Shown here: piece after piece, positions 18,684 through 30,457 of the stretch
Layout: each line of letters begins with the position of its first letter
Numbering within the stretch: position 1 is the first letter of the stretch
Assembly (NCBI GenBank): GCA_022828425.1
Contig: CP094685.1
Location: 62,001 to 126,000, forward strand
Origin: Candidatus Thiothrix sulfatifontis
GTDB lineage: Bacteria > Pseudomonadota > Gammaproteobacteria > Thiotrichales > Thiotrichaceae
DNA: 64,000 nucleotides
Direction: 5' to 3'
Program-made: the position numbers and the translations under genes
The notes under the pieces: generated by a model
The model's input: the letters and a program-made list of their open reading frames with translations, nothing else
The model's database searches: none
What the model was told of the DNA's origin: nothing

Positions 18684-19154
18684 TTAAATTTGCGCAGCCA
18701 ATTCATCCAATGCTTTAGCGTGAGCGCTGGCATCCACTTCGCGACCAAGAATTTTTTCAGCCCCGGCAATTGCCAGCGCAGAAACCTGTGAACGCAAGCT
18801 TTCACGAGCGCGGGAAACTTCCTGCTCGATGTCCGCCTGAGCAGCCACTTTGACGCGACCCGCTTCATCCACAGCAGCATTCTTGGCTTCATCGACGATT
18901 TCGGACGCACGCTTTTGGGCTTGTGCGACGATTTCGGCAGCTTCTGCCTTTGCTTTTTTCAGCTCATCCAATGCCTTCTGGCGAGCCAACTCTTCTTCAT
19001 GCTTGCCTTTTTCGGCAGCAGCAAGACCATCAGCGATACGTGCTTTACGGTCTGCCAGCATTTGAGTCATCGGTTCCCACAGAACGCTCTTAATAAACAG
19101 AACCAATACGGTAAAAACCAGCATTTGTCCGATTAGCGTTGCTGTTACGTTCAT
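18684..19154 (-). CDS. atpF: ATP synthase F0 subunit b
   Basis: A 156-residue protein with one N-terminal membrane helix (about 4-26, ATLIGQMLVFTVLVLFIKSV), a conserved W-x-P turn (LWEPMTQML) and a long charged amphipathic coiled coil rich in Ala, Glu and Lys. It forms the dimeric peripheral stalk. Only one b-type gene is present, so the stalk is a homodimer rather than b/b'. Confidence 0.96.
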   Translation of the reverse strand: MNVTATLIGQMLVFTVLVLFIKSVLWEPMTQMLADRKARIADGLAAAEKGKHEEELARQKALDELKKAKAEAAEIVAQAQKRASEIVDEAKNAAVDEAGRVKVAAQADIEQEVSRARESLRSQVSALAIAGAEKILGREVDASAHAKALDELAAQI

Positions 19155-19188
19155 GATTAATCTCCTCTTTGGATAAAGTCAGGAAGGA

Positions 19189-19473
19189 TTAACCAGCCAG
19201 AGCCGCTTTAGCACCTGCAATGAACGGGTTAGCAAACGTGAACCACATAGCAATACCCAGCGCGATCATTGGGAATGCTTCCATCAAACCACCAGTGAAC
19301 AGCATTTGACCAGTCAATTGCGCGCGAACTTCAGGCTGACGAGCAATGCCTTCGATAAACTTAGAACAAATCAAGCCCCAACCCAGTGCAGAGCCGAAAG
19401 CTGCCGCAGCCAAGATGATGCCCACTACGATAGCAGTGTTGGAATAGATCATAGCAATATCAGTTGGATTCAT
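19189..19473 (-). CDS. atpE: ATP synthase F0 subunit c
   Basis: A 94-residue hairpin of two membrane helices joined by the polar loop GIARQPEVRAQL. The ion-binding carboxylate is the Glu in GGLMEAFPMIALGIAMW in helix 2. The residues around it (EAFP rather than a Glu-Ser pair, and no matching Gln in helix 1) resemble proton-type rather than sodium-type c subunits. The N-terminal extension of about 12 residues is slightly longer than in E. coli (79 residues). Confidence 0.96.
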   Translation of the reverse strand: MNPTDIAMIYSNTAIVVGIILAAAAFGSALGWGLICSKFIEGIARQPEVRAQLTGQMLFTGGLMEAFPMIALGIAMWFTFANPFIAGAKAALAG

Positions 19474-19532
19474 GAGAGAACTCCTAAATAAAAATTAAAA
19501 AACAAAAAACGGAAAAACTTTGTCAATAAGCA

Positions 19533-20408
19533 TTAATGATCATCGTGCGTTTGAGTAGCCAAACCCAAATAAACGATAGTCAACAGCATGAAAATGAACG
19601 CCTGCAATGGGATAACCAACAAGTGGAAAATCGACCACAGTAATCCCAACGCGATCTGCGCAGGCATCGCCCATACAGAAAACGCCAGTAAAGAAATCAA
19701 CAGGAATAATAATTCACCCGCGAACATGTTTCCGAAAAGACGCAAGCCAAGACTGACAGGCTTCGCGATTTCTTCAATCAATGTCATCATTAGATTGATG
19801 GGGGCAAGAATCACCTTCACTACAGGATTTTTGGCAGCGAAAGGATGAAGGAAAAATGACATGAGGTAGCCGAACAGCCCTTTGCTCTTGATATTGTAGA
19901 TAATGATCAAGACAAATACTGACAAAGCCAAACCAAAAGTTGTGTCTAAATTGGTCGTGGGCACTACTTTCAAATACGCTTGATGCGGGTCACCACCAAA
20001 TAAGCCGTAAATGCCGGACCACAACGCTGGCAACAAATCCACTGGAATCAAGTCCATCAAGTTCATCAACAAAACCAGCACAAAAATCGTGATCGCAATC
20101 GGGCCAACCATACGGTCAGCACCAGGGAAAATGTCTTTCACCTGCTGATCAACAAACTCAACCACGATTTCAACTACATTTTGGAAACCCGAAGGTCGAT
20201 TCGGATCAAGATTTCTACCCACTTTCCAAGCAAAAAAGCCAAACAAACCTGCGAGTAACACCGTGAACAAAAAGACATCAACGTGGAACACATTGAAGTC
20301 AACAATGCTGACTGCTTCACCGTGTTCAACACCGACACTCCAGTTGGTCAAATGGTGCTGGATATACTCAACAGGATTTGAGATTGCTGGCGCATTAGAT
20401 TCGCTCAC
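19533..20408 (-). CDS. atpB: ATP synthase F0 subunit a
   Basis: A 291-residue polytopic membrane protein. The fourth-helix region VSLGLRLFGNMFAGELLFLL contains the essential Arg facing the c-ring, and the segment QAFIFMLLTIVYLGLATQT near the C-terminus is the second conserved half-channel helix. MDLIPVDLLPAL and the PTTNLDTTFGLALSVF segment are also standard. It is followed by a 62-base gap from atpI upstream and atpE downstream. Confidence 0.96.
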   Translation of the reverse strand: MSESNAPAISNPVEYIQHHLTNWSVGVEHGEAVSIVDFNVFHVDVFLFTVLLAGLFGFFAWKVGRNLDPNRPSGFQNVVEIVVEFVDQQVKDIFPGADRMVGPIAITIFVLVLLMNLMDLIPVDLLPALWSGIYGLFGGDPHQAYLKVVPTTNLDTTFGLALSVFVLIIIYNIKSKGLFGYLMSFFLHPFAAKNPVVKVILAPINLMMTLIEEIAKPVSLGLRLFGNMFAGELLFLLISLLAFSVWAMPAQIALGLLWSIFHLLVIPLQAFIFMLLTIVYLGLATQTHDDH

Positions 20409-20470
20409 AATTCACCCCGTACACAAAGTTAAAAAATCGTTATGGGCTATCGACGTCAATTTATACTTAC

Positions 20471-20812
20471 TTATTTTTCCGCCGCGAACCAGTATGCCAC
20501 TTGCGCCACTGCAAATGTCCCTAAGAGCGGAACAGGCAATAACGCCAAATATTGTAACCCAAAGCCTAACGCTACTAGCACAAACAAAAAACGTTGTGCC
20601 GCACCCATCGCTATGATGTACACGCCCTGATATGCACTTTCTTTCGCTACTTCGCCAGCGCGTTTCAAACGGCTAACCAACAGCATGGTATTGACCAATG
20701 CAATGCTGCCACCGTACAAAGCGGGCAAAACGGCTTCATCACCGTGGTAAAATCGCGACACCACTACACCAGCCAATATTAAGATCGCTTGAATAATAAG
20801 TATATTGCGCAT
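20471..20812 (-). CDS. atpI: ATP synthase subunit I
   Basis: A 113-residue membrane protein with four hydrophobic segments, starting MRNILIIQAILILAGVVVSR and including DEAVLPALYGGSIALVNTML, the AtpI signature. AtpI assists assembly of the c-ring and is not part of the mature enzyme. It is the first gene after the operon promoter, as in many Gammaproteobacteria. Confidence 0.9.
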   Translation of the reverse strand: MRNILIIQAILILAGVVVSRFYHGDEAVLPALYGGSIALVNTMLLVSRLKRAGEVAKESAYQGVYIIAMGAAQRFLFVLVALGFGLQYLALLPVPLLGTFAVAQVAYWFAAEK

Positions 20813-20860
20813 CCGTTCCTTAGTGCGTTAGTGGTTATGCGGTGTTCACAAACGAAACGG

Positions 20861-20889
20861 AGTATAGATATATAGTAATATACGGTCAA
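20861..20889 (-). promoter_or_regulatory. Sigma70 promoter of the atp operon
   Basis: On the minus strand TTGACC (20889-20884) and TATACT (20866-20861) are separated by exactly 17 bases, about 50 bases upstream of atpI. Both boxes are one mismatch from consensus. This is the best promoter visible in the window and fits strong expression of ATP synthase. Confidence 0.8.
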
Positions 20890-21029
20890 CCACTAGGGCT
20901 CACCCTGACCCATTGAGCAGCGATGTTGAATTATATATCTCTTTTGGTATATCTCGCAGCAACCGGATGCCTTATGCTTGATTGCTTACGTAAAATAATG
21001 GTGCTAATCAATTGGGAGAAATGAATTTT

Positions 21030-21521
21030 ATGAAAAAACAACAGCATATCATCACGCGCTTGTTATTAAATTGGGTGTGGAGTTGGGTATTTCTAGCGCC
21101 TGTAGCATGGGCTGAAAGCATTATACCGCTGGCATCTGACTTCAACGCTTTGCAACAAGAGATGCGGCACCAAAATCTGCCACTATTGCTGGCATTTCGG
21201 GCGGATTATTGTGGATTTTGTCGGAAATTGGAGACAGAGCATCTCGAACCGATGGTGCGCGATGGTCAGTATGCGACACGCATCCTCATTCGGCGCTTTG
21301 ATGTAGGCAGTGACCAGACAGTGACTGATTTTAACAGCAATAACATCAGTGCTGAGGCGTTTGCGGAGCGCTATCAGGCATCGCTGACACCAACGCTGCT
21401 GTTTTTAGACGCAGAAGGCAAAGAAGTGGCAGAACGTCTGCTTGGCTATAACAGTCCCGATTTTTACGGTGCTTATTTGGAACAAGCGATTAGTACCGCA
21501 CAACAAGCAGTCAAAAAATAA
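21030..21521 (+). CDS. Exported thioredoxin-fold protein
   Basis: A 163-residue protein with a signal peptide (MKKQQHIITRLL, then a hydrophobic core ending PVAWA) and a thioredoxin-like domain carrying C-G-F-C in FRADYCGFCRKLE, followed by SLTPTLLFLDAEGKEVAERL with the cis-Pro region. It resembles SoxW-type or DsbE-like periplasmic thioredoxins; the exact partner is unknown. The ATG at 21030 is chosen because GGGAG lies 11 bases upstream and it starts a canonical signal peptide. It is divergent from the atp operon and ends just before the shared hairpin at 21531. Confidence 0.8.
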   Translation: MKKQQHIITRLLLNWVWSWVFLAPVAWAESIIPLASDFNALQQEMRHQNLPLLLAFRADYCGFCRKLETEHLEPMVRDGQYATRILIRRFDVGSDQTVTDFNSNNISAEAFAERYQASLTPTLLFLDAEGKEVAERLLGYNSPDFYGAYLEQAISTAQQAVKK

Positions 21522-21553
21522 ACAAAAATAGGGGCGTGATAGCGTCACGCCCC
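21512..21553 (-). terminator. Terminator of the algR-like gene
   Basis: A perfect 9-base stem (GGGGCGTGA with TCACGCCCC, 5-base loop) at 21531-21553 is followed on the minus strand by TATTTTTGTTTATTTTTT. The U-rich side shows that it ends the leftward two-component operon; it may also slow the facing rightward transcript. Confidence 0.85.
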
Positions 21554-21565
21554 AAACAGGAGAAC

Positions 21566-22312
21566 TTAACGGTTACGCACGAATCGACGCACTTCCGCCA
21601 AATGGCGGCGGCTCACTTCCAATTGATCGTTGACGTTATCCAGCACAATCTGCGTGCGCCCAACGGAAGATTTTGACAACCCCGCAATTGCACTTTTAGA
21701 CACTAACGCGTTGCGATGGATACGGATAAAACGGTCAGCCAAATCGGTTTCCAGTGATTTCAGTGACTCTTCGATGATAACCTCGCCTTTTTTATGACGC
21801 ACCGTCACGTATTTTTGGTCGGCTTGGAAATACACCACATCTTCAATGGGAATCAACTCAAGGTTGCCGCGCATCCGCGCACAAATGTGCTTCCGTGACA
21901 GCAGATTGCGACCGTCACGGTTTTCCAATGCCTCCATACGTTGGGCACGGTTCAGTGAACGGGCTTGTTCCAGACTTTGTAATAATTGTTCTTGTCTAAT
22001 AGGCTTCATAAGATACCCTGTTGCTTTTGTTGAGAAGGCTTCTAAAGCATATTCACCATACGCTGTGGTGAATATGACGGCTGGCGGGCTATCCATGCCC
22101 GAAATATGCCGCGCTGCTTCCAGCCCATCCATACCGGGCATGGAAATATCCATGAGCACGATGTCGGGCTGATAACGTTCGGTCATAATCACTGCATCCA
22201 CCCCGTTTTCGGCTTCTGCAAAAACTGTATAATCGACTTGACTGGCTAATAAGCCCTTAATGCGAGCACGCGCATATTCCTCATCGTCAACGACTAAAAT
22301 TTTCAATGTCAT
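21566..22312 (-). CDS. algR: LytTR-family response regulator (AlgR-like)
   Basis: A 248-residue regulator. The receiver domain (1-120) has acidic DDEE near the N-terminus and the phospho-acceptor Asp in DIVLMDISMPGMDG, with Lys in YLMKPI. The C-terminal LytTR DNA-binding domain runs from about 145 and contains VVYFQADQKYVTVRHKKGEV and FIRIHRNALVSKSAI. It lies 7 bases after the sensor gene on the same strand, and this pair is divergent from argH exactly as algZ-algR is in Pseudomonas. I use the AlgR name by synteny and domain order; targets here are unknown. Confidence 0.85.
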   Translation of the reverse strand: MTLKILVVDDEEYARARIKGLLASQVDYTVFAEAENGVDAVIMTERYQPDIVLMDISMPGMDGLEAARHISGMDSPPAVIFTTAYGEYALEAFSTKATGYLMKPIRQEQLLQSLEQARSLNRAQRMEALENRDGRNLLSRKHICARMRGNLELIPIEDVVYFQADQKYVTVRHKKGEVIIEESLKSLETDLADRFIRIHRNALVSKSAIAGLSKSSVGRTQIVLDNVNDQLEVSRRHLAEVRRFVRNR

Positions 22313-22319
22313 AATTTTT

Positions 22320-23354
22320 CTACTCCTTGGGGATGGAAAATGAAACCCGGTATTGTTGGACGTTTTTCTGGATTTTCAGGTTGGCGCGGTCGCCATAAGC
22401 AAGATGCAAGCGATTCACCATATTTTCCTGAGCAATGTGATTCCCCTTGGTGTGCGTGCTCATACCGGAAGGCGGTAATGGATTCGTCACACAAACCTCC
22501 AATGTGGTACCAGCGTCATACAAACTGACCGTCAGCAGACCACCATCCTGACGCGGCTGGATACCGTGATACACCGCATTTTCGACCAATGGCTGCAATA
22601 AGAACGGCGGAATATCCATATCCAGCGGCAAGCTGTTTTGATCCATATCAAGCTTAATGTGCAAGCGTTTTTCACCCAAGCGTAAACTTTCCATACGCAA
22701 ATATGCCAGTGTCAACTCTAACTCTTCTTTGAGCGCAATCCGCGACCGTTTGTCGAGCGTAAGCCGCATAATATCGGCTAGATCCAACAACGCCGCTTCC
22801 GCCTTGTTCGGATCAATGTGTACCAAATGCGCAATCGTATTCAAGCTATTGAATAAAAAATGCGGGCGCATCCGCGCTTGCAACGCATCGTATTTAGCGG
22901 CGGAATCCGCCTCGACGGTTTCCTCCCACTGACCGTGAATGTAAAAATACCGCAGCACCACCACGGTAATCACCAAACTGATCACCAAATTTTTAAATAT
23001 AAATAGGATGCTACCTAACGCGTCATCGTTATTATTAAACAACAACAGACCCAGTACCGAAGCCAGCAGGGTAAAGCCGGTGACAGTTGTCAGCACAATA
23101 ACAGAAGCGTTAAAAACCGTTGGTTTACTCAATAAGCGACTCACAAAACACAGGGTAAAAATAGAAGCCAACGTTACCCAAAGCACAAACAGCGAGTACA
23201 ACCCCAAGCTGACAAAAAAACCGCGCAAATCGGTTGTCACCACTAAAGCCAGTACCATGGCCAATAACTCAGCAGCCAATACCACACGCAACAACGCTTC
23301 GTGAGCGCAGAGATTGGGCAAGTAATTTAAGATTTTTCCATTGAATGACGGCAT
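22320..23354 (-). CDS. algZ: LytS/AlgZ-family membrane sensor histidine kinase
   Basis: A 344-residue protein with four or so N-terminal membrane helices (about 20-140) and a His_kinase domain: RMRPHFLFNSLNTIAHLVHI with the phosphorylated His, and PFLLQPLVENAVYHGIQPR as the N-box. The ATP-binding glycine box reads KGNHIAQENMVNRL, a degenerate form also seen in AlgZ-type kinases. It pairs with the LytTR regulator immediately downstream. Signal and target are unknown; Pseudomonas AlgZ/R controls alginate and type IV pili. Confidence 0.85.
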   Translation of the reverse strand: MPSFNGKILNYLPNLCAHEALLRVVLAAELLAMVLALVVTTDLRGFFVSLGLYSLFVLWVTLASIFTLCFVSRLLSKPTVFNASVIVLTTVTGFTLLASVLGLLLFNNNDDALGSILFIFKNLVISLVITVVVLRYFYIHGQWEETVEADSAAKYDALQARMRPHFLFNSLNTIAHLVHIDPNKAEAALLDLADIMRLTLDKRSRIALKEELELTLAYLRMESLRLGEKRLHIKLDMDQNSLPLDMDIPPFLLQPLVENAVYHGIQPRQDGGLLTVSLYDAGTTLEVCVTNPLPPSGMSTHTKGNHIAQENMVNRLHLAYGDRANLKIQKNVQQYRVSFSIPKE

Positions 23355-23603
23355 TTTTTGCTCTCAATCAGCAGCACGGCACATGACTCGAACATTGTGA
23401 CGCTTTACCCTGATCCAGTTGTAATAATTTATATTTTTTATAATTCCCTGACCTGACATAGCAGGCTGAGCATTTCCTTGTATACTAACGGCAACCTGTG
23501 TTGCACGCATACGACATTAAGAATTGCGTTTTTTTATTCTTCCACAATGTGATAATGTTTAGCAACTTCTTTTAACAACTTGATGAAAATTCAACATTAA
23601 CTC

Positions 23604-25004
<1,401 letters not shown>

Positions 25005-25008
25005 TCTC

Positions 25009-25036
25009 GTAGGGGCGCACTCCCGGGTGCGCCCTC
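25009..25036. repeat. REP-like palindrome between argH and lspA
   Basis: GTAGGGGCGCAC, a short CCCGG centre and GTGCGCCC form a stem with 8-base perfect arms (25013-25020 with 25027-25034). It lies between the convergent ends of argH and lspA and could act as terminator. The GTAGGGGC lead is shared with the palindrome at 34929. Confidence 0.6.
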
Positions 25037-25048
25037 TGTTCAATATTC

Positions 25049-25570
25049 TTACTCGATCTGATCGGACGCAAACAAGCTCAAAAACACTAGCAGAACCGCG
25101 CCGCAGGTGATCGCAATATCCGCCACGTTAAATACCGCAAAGTGATAATTTTCCATCACAAACGGAATATCGAAATACACGTCAATAAAGTCAATGACCT
25201 TGCCGTACAACAAGCGGTCTATTAAATTGCCAATCGCACCGCCCAGCACAAGGGTTAGCCCCACTGCCGCCCAAATCCGGGTTTTTCTCAGCTTACGCAG
25301 CCAATTGACAATAAAAACACTCACCACAATGGCTAAAGCCGCAAACAACCAACGCTGAAGGCCGCCCAAATCAGACAAAAAGCTAAAAGCCGCGCCGGTA
25401 TTGTACGCAAGAGTCATGTTCAAATGCGGAATTACCGCAAACGACTCACCCATTTCCAAATTGGCTTCTGCCATCCACTTGGTCAACTGATCGACCGCAA
25501 TCACGACGGCGGATAACCACAACCAAGTCAACATCCCCGTGTCAGAGGAAAGGGAACGAAAACTACGCAT
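25049..25570 (-). CDS. lspA: Lipoprotein signal peptidase (signal peptidase II)
   Basis: A 173-residue inner-membrane aspartyl protease that cleaves the signal peptides of prolipoproteins. Four hydrophobic helices are visible. The conserved [28 protein letters not shown] with the first catalytic Asp, and [14 protein letters not shown] with the second are all present. The ATG at 25570 ([12 protein letters not shown]) is preferred over the much longer frame, which would run far into ileS; it gives an 8-base overlap with the ileS end, the common ileS-lspA arrangement. Confidence 0.93.
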   Translation of the reverse strand: MRSFRSLSSDTGMLTWLWLSAVVIAVDQLTKWMAEANLEMGESFAVIPHLNMTLAYNTGAAFSFLSDLGGLQRWLFAALAIVVSVFIVNWLRKLRKTRIWAAVGLTLVLGGAIGNLIDRLLYGKVIDFIDVYFDIPFVMENYHFAVFNVADIAITCGAVLLVFLSLFASDQIE

Positions 25571-28382
25571 AATGACGCACCTCCCCAGCCCCGTCGACAT
25601 TATCAATGCACCGCCCGCACAATTCCGGGTGCTCGGTATGACTGCCGACATCCTCACGGTGATGCCAGCAGCGCGTACACTTGCCATACTCAGAACGGGA
25701 AACGCGCACAAAAACGTGTTCCAAAATTTCCACCGCATCGGCTGGCACTGCCCCCAAATCGTGCAAATGCACCGCTGATGTGATGAACACAAAACGCAAT
25801 TCATCGCCCAATTTCAACAGCGAATCTGAACTCACTTCGGGGCTGCCTTTGCGGTAATAAATCGCCACTTCCGCATCCAAACTCGCCCCAATCTGACCGG
25901 CAACCCGCACCGCTTCCAACTGCTTACTAACCAATTCGCGCAGCGCAAACACGTAACTCCACTCACTCGCGGACAATTTATCGCTGGCATCCAAGCGGAA
26001 CAGCCCGTCATACCATTGCGTAAACAGCACGAAGTCTTCGGATTTTTCACCCGGCATACTCTGCCAGATCTCCTCAGCGGTAAAACTCAACACCGGATAC
26101 AACCAACGCACCAGCGCATTCAAAATATGCCAGGCCGCCGTTTGCGCCGAACGCCGCCCAAGGCTACCCGCCTGCATGGTGTACTGACGGTCTTTGGTAA
26201 TATCGAGGAACAAACTGCCCAACTCAACGGTACAGAAGTTCAACACTTCCTGCGCAATCAAATGGAAATTAAAATGATCGTAAGCCACCAGCACTTTGTC
26301 TTGCACTTGCGCCGCTTGATCCACCGCCCAACGATCCAACGGCAGCATCTCAGAAGCAGCAACCAGATCGGTTGCCGGATCAAAATCGTTCAAGTTTGCC
26401 AGCAAGAAACGCGCGGTGTTACGAATCCGCCGATACGCATCCGCCGTGCGTTTGAGGATTTCATCGGAAACCGACATTTCGCGGCTGTAATCGGTCGAGG
26501 CCACCCACAAACGCAGAATGTCCGCGCCCAAGGAATCCGTCACCTTTTGCGGCACGACGATATTGCCCTTGGATTTGGACATTTTCTCGCCCTTACCATC
26601 CACCACGAAACCATGGGTCAACACGGTGCGGAAAGGTGCAGTGCCGCGAGTGCCGATTGCCGTCAGCAAGGATGACTGAAACCAACCACGATGCTGGTCA
26701 GACCCTTCCAAATACACATCCGCTGGGAATTGCAAATCAGCACGACGCTCCAGCACCGACGCATGGGTAACACCCGAGTCGAACCACACGTCCAACGTGT
26801 CGCCCACTTTATCGTAATGCAGCGCATCCGACCCCAGCAATTCCTCCGCCGTCAAACTGAACCACGCATCAATACCGTGTTGCTCAATCCGCTGCGCCAC
26901 CGCTTCAATCAATGCAGGTGTTTGCGGGTGCAATGCGCCGGTTTCCTTGTGGATAAACAAGGCAATCGGCACGCCCCAAGTACGCTGGCGTGAAATACAC
27001 CAATCGGGGCGGTTTTGCACCATGCCCTCAATCCGCGCTTTGCCCCAATCGGGAATCCACTTCACACCCTGAATCGCCGCCATCGCCTGCGTGCGCAAGC
27101 CATTCTGTTCAAGGCTGATAAACCATTGCGGGGTTGCACGGAAAATCAACGGCGTTTTATGCCGCCAGCAATGCGGATAGCTATGGCGCAATTTATCCGC
27201 TTTCAACAACTTGCCGCGCTCGGTCAACACTTCCAATACGTGCGGATTGGCTTTGTGAACCGATTCACCCGCAAACAATTCGGTATTCGGCAAGAAACAG
27301 CCGTCGTTACCCACAGGGTTATCCACCGGCAAGCCGTATTTCAAACCTACCACAAAGTCTTCCTGACCGTGACCGGGCGCAGTATGCACCGCGCCAGTAC
27401 CCGCTTCGGTGGTGACGTGCTCGCCCAGAATCACGGGCACTTGCCGCGCATAAAAGGGGTGTTGCAGCAGCAAGCCTTCTAACTTGTCACCCGTGCAACG
27501 TGCCAGAATCGTGTGTTCGCTAATCTCAGCGCGTTGCAACACCGCTTCCAACAAGGCTTCCGCAACGATCAAACGCTCGGTAGCGGTTTGCAGCACCACG
27601 TATTCCAATTCCGGGTTTAGTGCCACCGCTTGGTTGGCAGGCAATGTCCACGGCGTAGTTGTCCAAATCACCACGGACAAATCGCCCTGCCCCGCCGCGT
27701 CTGGCACACGCGCCAACAATGCCGCCTCATCCGCCACGGTAAAGCGCACATCAATCGAAAACGACGTTTTGTCAGCGTATTCCACTTCCGCTTCCGCCAA
27801 CGCCGAGCCGCAATCGGTACACCAATGCACCGGCTTTGCACCTTTGAGCAAATGCCCGTTCGCCGCAATCCGCCCCAACGCCCGCACAATGTCTGCTTCG
27901 GTTTGGAAATCCATCGTCAAATACGGGTTTTCCCAATCGCCCAGCACGCCTAGACGCTTGAAGTCTTTACGTTGCAAATCAATCTGTTCCGCCGCGTATT
28001 CACGGCACGCCTTGCGGAACACAAACGCATCGACTTTAGTGCCCGCCTTACCGAGTTTTTCTTCGACTTTTAACTCAATCGGCAAGCCGTGGCAGTCCCA
28101 ACCCGGCACGTAGGGCGCATCAAAACCACCCAAGGTTTTGCTTTTCACAATAATGTCTTTGAGGATTTTATTGACGGCATGACCAATGTGAATCGTGCCG
28201 TTCGCATACGGCGGGCCATCGTGCAGAATGAATTTCGGGCGACCTTGCGCCTTGGCACGCAATTGTTGGTAAAGCTGGCGCTGTTCCCAGTCTGCCAGCA
28301 TCCCCGGCTCACGCTTTGCCAAGTCGCCGCGCATCGGAAATAGCGTATTGGGCAGGTTGAGAGTGTGCTTGTAGTCCGTCAT
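25563..28382 (-). CDS. ileS: Isoleucyl-tRNA synthetase
   Basis: A 939-residue class I synthetase that charges tRNA-Ile. The HIGH motif is in [20 protein letters not shown] (about 58-77) and KMSKS in [15 protein letters not shown] (about residue 600). The editing domain includes [13 protein letters not shown]. The C-terminal zinc finger is intact: [12 protein letters not shown] and [10 protein letters not shown]. Length is as in E. coli (938). No riboF gene lies upstream, unlike the ribF-ileS-lspA order of enterobacteria. Confidence 0.98.
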   Translation of the reverse strand: MTDYKHTLNLPNTLFPMRGDLAKREPGMLADWEQRQLYQQLRAKAQGRPKFILHDGPPYANGTIHIGHAVNKILKDIIVKSKTLGGFDAPYVPGWDCHGLPIELKVEEKLGKAGTKVDAFVFRKACREYAAEQIDLQRKDFKRLGVLGDWENPYLTMDFQTEADIVRALGRIAANGHLLKGAKPVHWCTDCGSALAEAEVEYADKTSFSIDVRFTVADEAALLARVPDAAGQGDLSVVIWTTTPWTLPANQAVALNPELEYVVLQTATERLIVAEALLEAVLQRAEISEHTILARCTGDKLEGLLLQHPFYARQVPVILGEHVTTEAGTGAVHTAPGHGQEDFVVGLKYGLPVDNPVGNDGCFLPNTELFAGESVHKANPHVLEVLTERGKLLKADKLRHSYPHCWRHKTPLIFRATPQWFISLEQNGLRTQAMAAIQGVKWIPDWGKARIEGMVQNRPDWCISRQRTWGVPIALFIHKETGALHPQTPALIEAVAQRIEQHGIDAWFSLTAEELLGSDALHYDKVGDTLDVWFDSGVTHASVLERRADLQFPADVYLEGSDQHRGWFQSSLLTAIGTRGTAPFRTVLTHGFVVDGKGEKMSKSKGNIVVPQKVTDSLGADILRLWVASTDYSREMSVSDEILKRTADAYRRIRNTARFLLANLNDFDPATDLVAASEMLPLDRWAVDQAAQVQDKVLVAYDHFNFHLIAQEVLNFCTVELGSLFLDITKDRQYTMQAGSLGRRSAQTAAWHILNALVRWLYPVLSFTAEEIWQSMPGEKSEDFVLFTQWYDGLFRLDASDKLSASEWSYVFALRELVSKQLEAVRVAGQIGASLDAEVAIYYRKGSPEVSSDSLLKLGDELRFVFITSAVHLHDLGAVPADAVEILEHVFVRVSRSEYGKCTRCWHHREDVGSHTEHPELCGRCIDNVDGAGEVRHYA

Positions 28383-28576
28383 CGTTCAATCCTATTGTCT
28401 TCTTGAGGCGTGTGCCATGCCGTAAGTGCCGAAGAATACCAAGTTTTGCCTTAAAAACCGATAGATTACCGTCAGATTAAAGTCTTTTCACGTGACCGAC
28501 GGATACGCTATAGTCCTTTAATTATTTATGCCTCTCGCCTTGGGCTGTTATTATTTTCAATATGGGACTCAAAAAA

Positions 28577-30457
28577 ATGCGCCAAACAACCCTTATTACC
28601 CGCACCTTCCTGTGTCTTGGTTTAGCCATCTCACCTAGCTTATTGGCTGAAATCAGCATCAACCCACCGCTTTCCCCCCCTGCGACGCAAGCCGTCACGC
28701 CTGTACCGGCAGTACCCGCTGAACCAGCCGTATCAGAAGCACCCGCCCCCGTTGCTAATGAAGTTGAAGCCAGCGTCAGCAGTGCACCACTCGAAGACGA
28801 AGTAGTCACCACACCGGATGGTTCCGACCCACGCGCTAAAATCAAAGATGCGGTCGTTAAAGTTCACGTCGTGCAGCACACTTACGATACGCTCTCCCCT
28901 TGGAACTCCGACTCGCAGAAAGGTTCTGGCTCTGGCTTGATCATTGCTGACAATCTGATTTTAACCAATGCGCACGTTGCCTCTGACGCAACTTTCTTGG
29001 AAATTCAACGCCATAGCGAAACCAAGCGTTATGAAGCGGAAGTCGTGTACATTTCACACGAGTCCGACTTGGCGATTTTGCGCACCAAAGAAGCCAATGC
29101 TTACAAGGATGTTACCCCGCTGGAACTCGGCGATTTGCCTAAAATGCAGCAATCCGTCGAAGTGTACGGCTTCCCGATTGGCGGCAACACCCTCAGCGTT
29201 ACCCGTGGGGTCGTATCACGCATTGAGAAGCAAAACTACGTGCATACCGGCGAAAACCTGATGGCCGTGCAAGTGGATGCTGCGATTAACTTCGGCAACA
29301 GCGGCGGCCCGGTTATTTCCAACGGCAAGGTCATTGGGGTCGCGATGCAATCAGGATTTTTGACCGAAAATATCGGCTACATGATTCCCACCCCGATTAT
29401 TCGCCACGTATTGGCTGACGTAAAAGACGGCAAAGTGGATGGCTACGGCTTCCACGGCTTCCTCGCCCAGTCGATGGAAAACCCCGCAATGCGGCGTAAA
29501 TACGGCTTGGGTGACACCCAAACCGGCATGTTAGTACACAAGGTTTACAAAAATTCCCCGGCGGATGGCAAAGTGCAAATCGGCGACATTGTGACCGAAA
29601 TTGACGGGCACAAAATCGAAAACAATGGCACGGTAGAATTCCGCCCCGGTGAATTCATTGACCACACGCACTACATCGACATGCACCAGATCGGCGAAAG
29701 CATCGCTTTCAAAATCCTGCGCAATGGTCAAGAGCAACTTGTTAATTTACCGCTCGACAAACCCGGCAAAGAATACCTGCTGGTGAAACCGAACCAGTAC
29801 GACAAACAGCCCACCTACTTCATCTTCGGCGGGCTGGTATTCATGCCGTTGAACCAAGACGTGATTGACAGCATGGACGGCACGCCTGCCCGCATCGGCG
29901 CCCTGACCTACGAATCCCCCGATGAAAAACGCAGCGAAGCGGTCATCCTCACCAAAGTCTTACCGGCGGATATTAACAAAGATTACCACCACGATAGCAA
30001 TTTACTGATCGAAAAAGTCAACGGCGAAAGCATCCGTGATTTCAATGACTTCTACCAGAAAGTGCAATCATCCAGCACCGATTACATTACGTTGGAAACC
30101 TCCGACCACTACCAATTAGTGATTGATCGTAAAGAAGCCATCGAACGTCAGCCCAAAATTCTGGCGCAATACGGGGTAAATGCCGATCGTTCCAAAGAAC
30201 TGCAAGCCATCGCTCAACCACCAGCAACGCCGGTAGCAGAACCCGCCCCCGCACCAGCGACGGCAGTGATACCTGCTCCCACCGCCCCCGCACCCGCGAC
30301 AGCAGTGCTGCAACCCGTACCGGCAGTGGTACCAGCCGCGCCGATTGTGATGCCGCCTCCGGTTACTATTCCTGCTGCGCCGCTGGTTATGCCGCCACCG
30401 CCATCCCAGCCAATCATGCCGCAAATCCCACCAGCGGTAGGCGGTACGCAACCCTAA
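28577..30457 (+). CDS. Deg/HtrA-like serine protease with PDZ domains and proline-rich tail
   Basis: A 626-residue exported protein. A signal peptide ([15 protein letters not shown]) is followed by a Pro/Ala-rich linker, then a trypsin-like domain with a complete triad: His133 (LTNAHVAS), Asp164 (ESDLAILR) and Ser242 (FGNSGGPV). PDZ-like segments follow, e.g. [20 protein letters not shown] (about 330) and a second near 470-510 ([19 protein letters not shown]). The last 80 residues are almost only Pro, Ala and Val. The order resembles the long Deg-type proteases rather than E. coli DegP. The start at 28577 is favoured by GGGA 9 bases upstream; 28562 is possible. Its stop overlaps the mutL ATG (TAATG). 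Confidence 0.88.
   Translation: MRQTTLITRTFLCLGLAISPSLLAEISINPPLSPPATQAVTPVPAVPAEPAVSEAPAPVANEVEASVSSAPLEDEVVTTPDGSDPRAKIKDAVVKVHVVQHTYDTLSPWNSDSQKGSGSGLIIADNLILTNAHVASDATFLEIQRHSETKRYEAEVVYISHESDLAILRTKEANAYKDVTPLELGDLPKMQQSVEVYGFPIGGNTLSVTRGVVSRIEKQNYVHTGENLMAVQVDAAINFGNSGGPVISNGKVIGVAMQSGFLTENIGYMIPTPIIRHVLADVKDGKVDGYGFHGFLAQSMENPAMRRKYGLGDTQTGMLVHKVYKNSPADGKVQIGDIVTEIDGHKIENNGTVEFRPGEFIDHTHYIDMHQIGESIAFKILRNGQEQLVNLPLDKPGKEYLLVKPNQYDKQPTYFIFGGLVFMPLNQDVIDSMDGTPARIGALTYESPDEKRSEAVILTKVLPADINKDYHHDSNLLIEKVNGESIRDFNDFYQKVQSSSTDYITLETSDHYQLVIDRKEAIERQPKILAQYGVNADRSKELQAIAQPPATPVAEPAPAPATAVIPAPTAPAPATAVLQPVPAVVPAAPIVMPPPVTIPAAPLVMPPPPSQPIMPQIPPAVGGTQP

Noticed and set aside
19189..19473. Sodium-driven ATP synthase c-subunit
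   Set aside because: The ion site reads MEAFP, without the Gln and Glu-Ser/Thr combination of sodium-type subunits.
26016..26675. A 219-codon plus-strand frame inside ileS
   Set aside because: It is antisense to a complete ileS and has the Gln/His/Arg-rich composition of a mirror frame.
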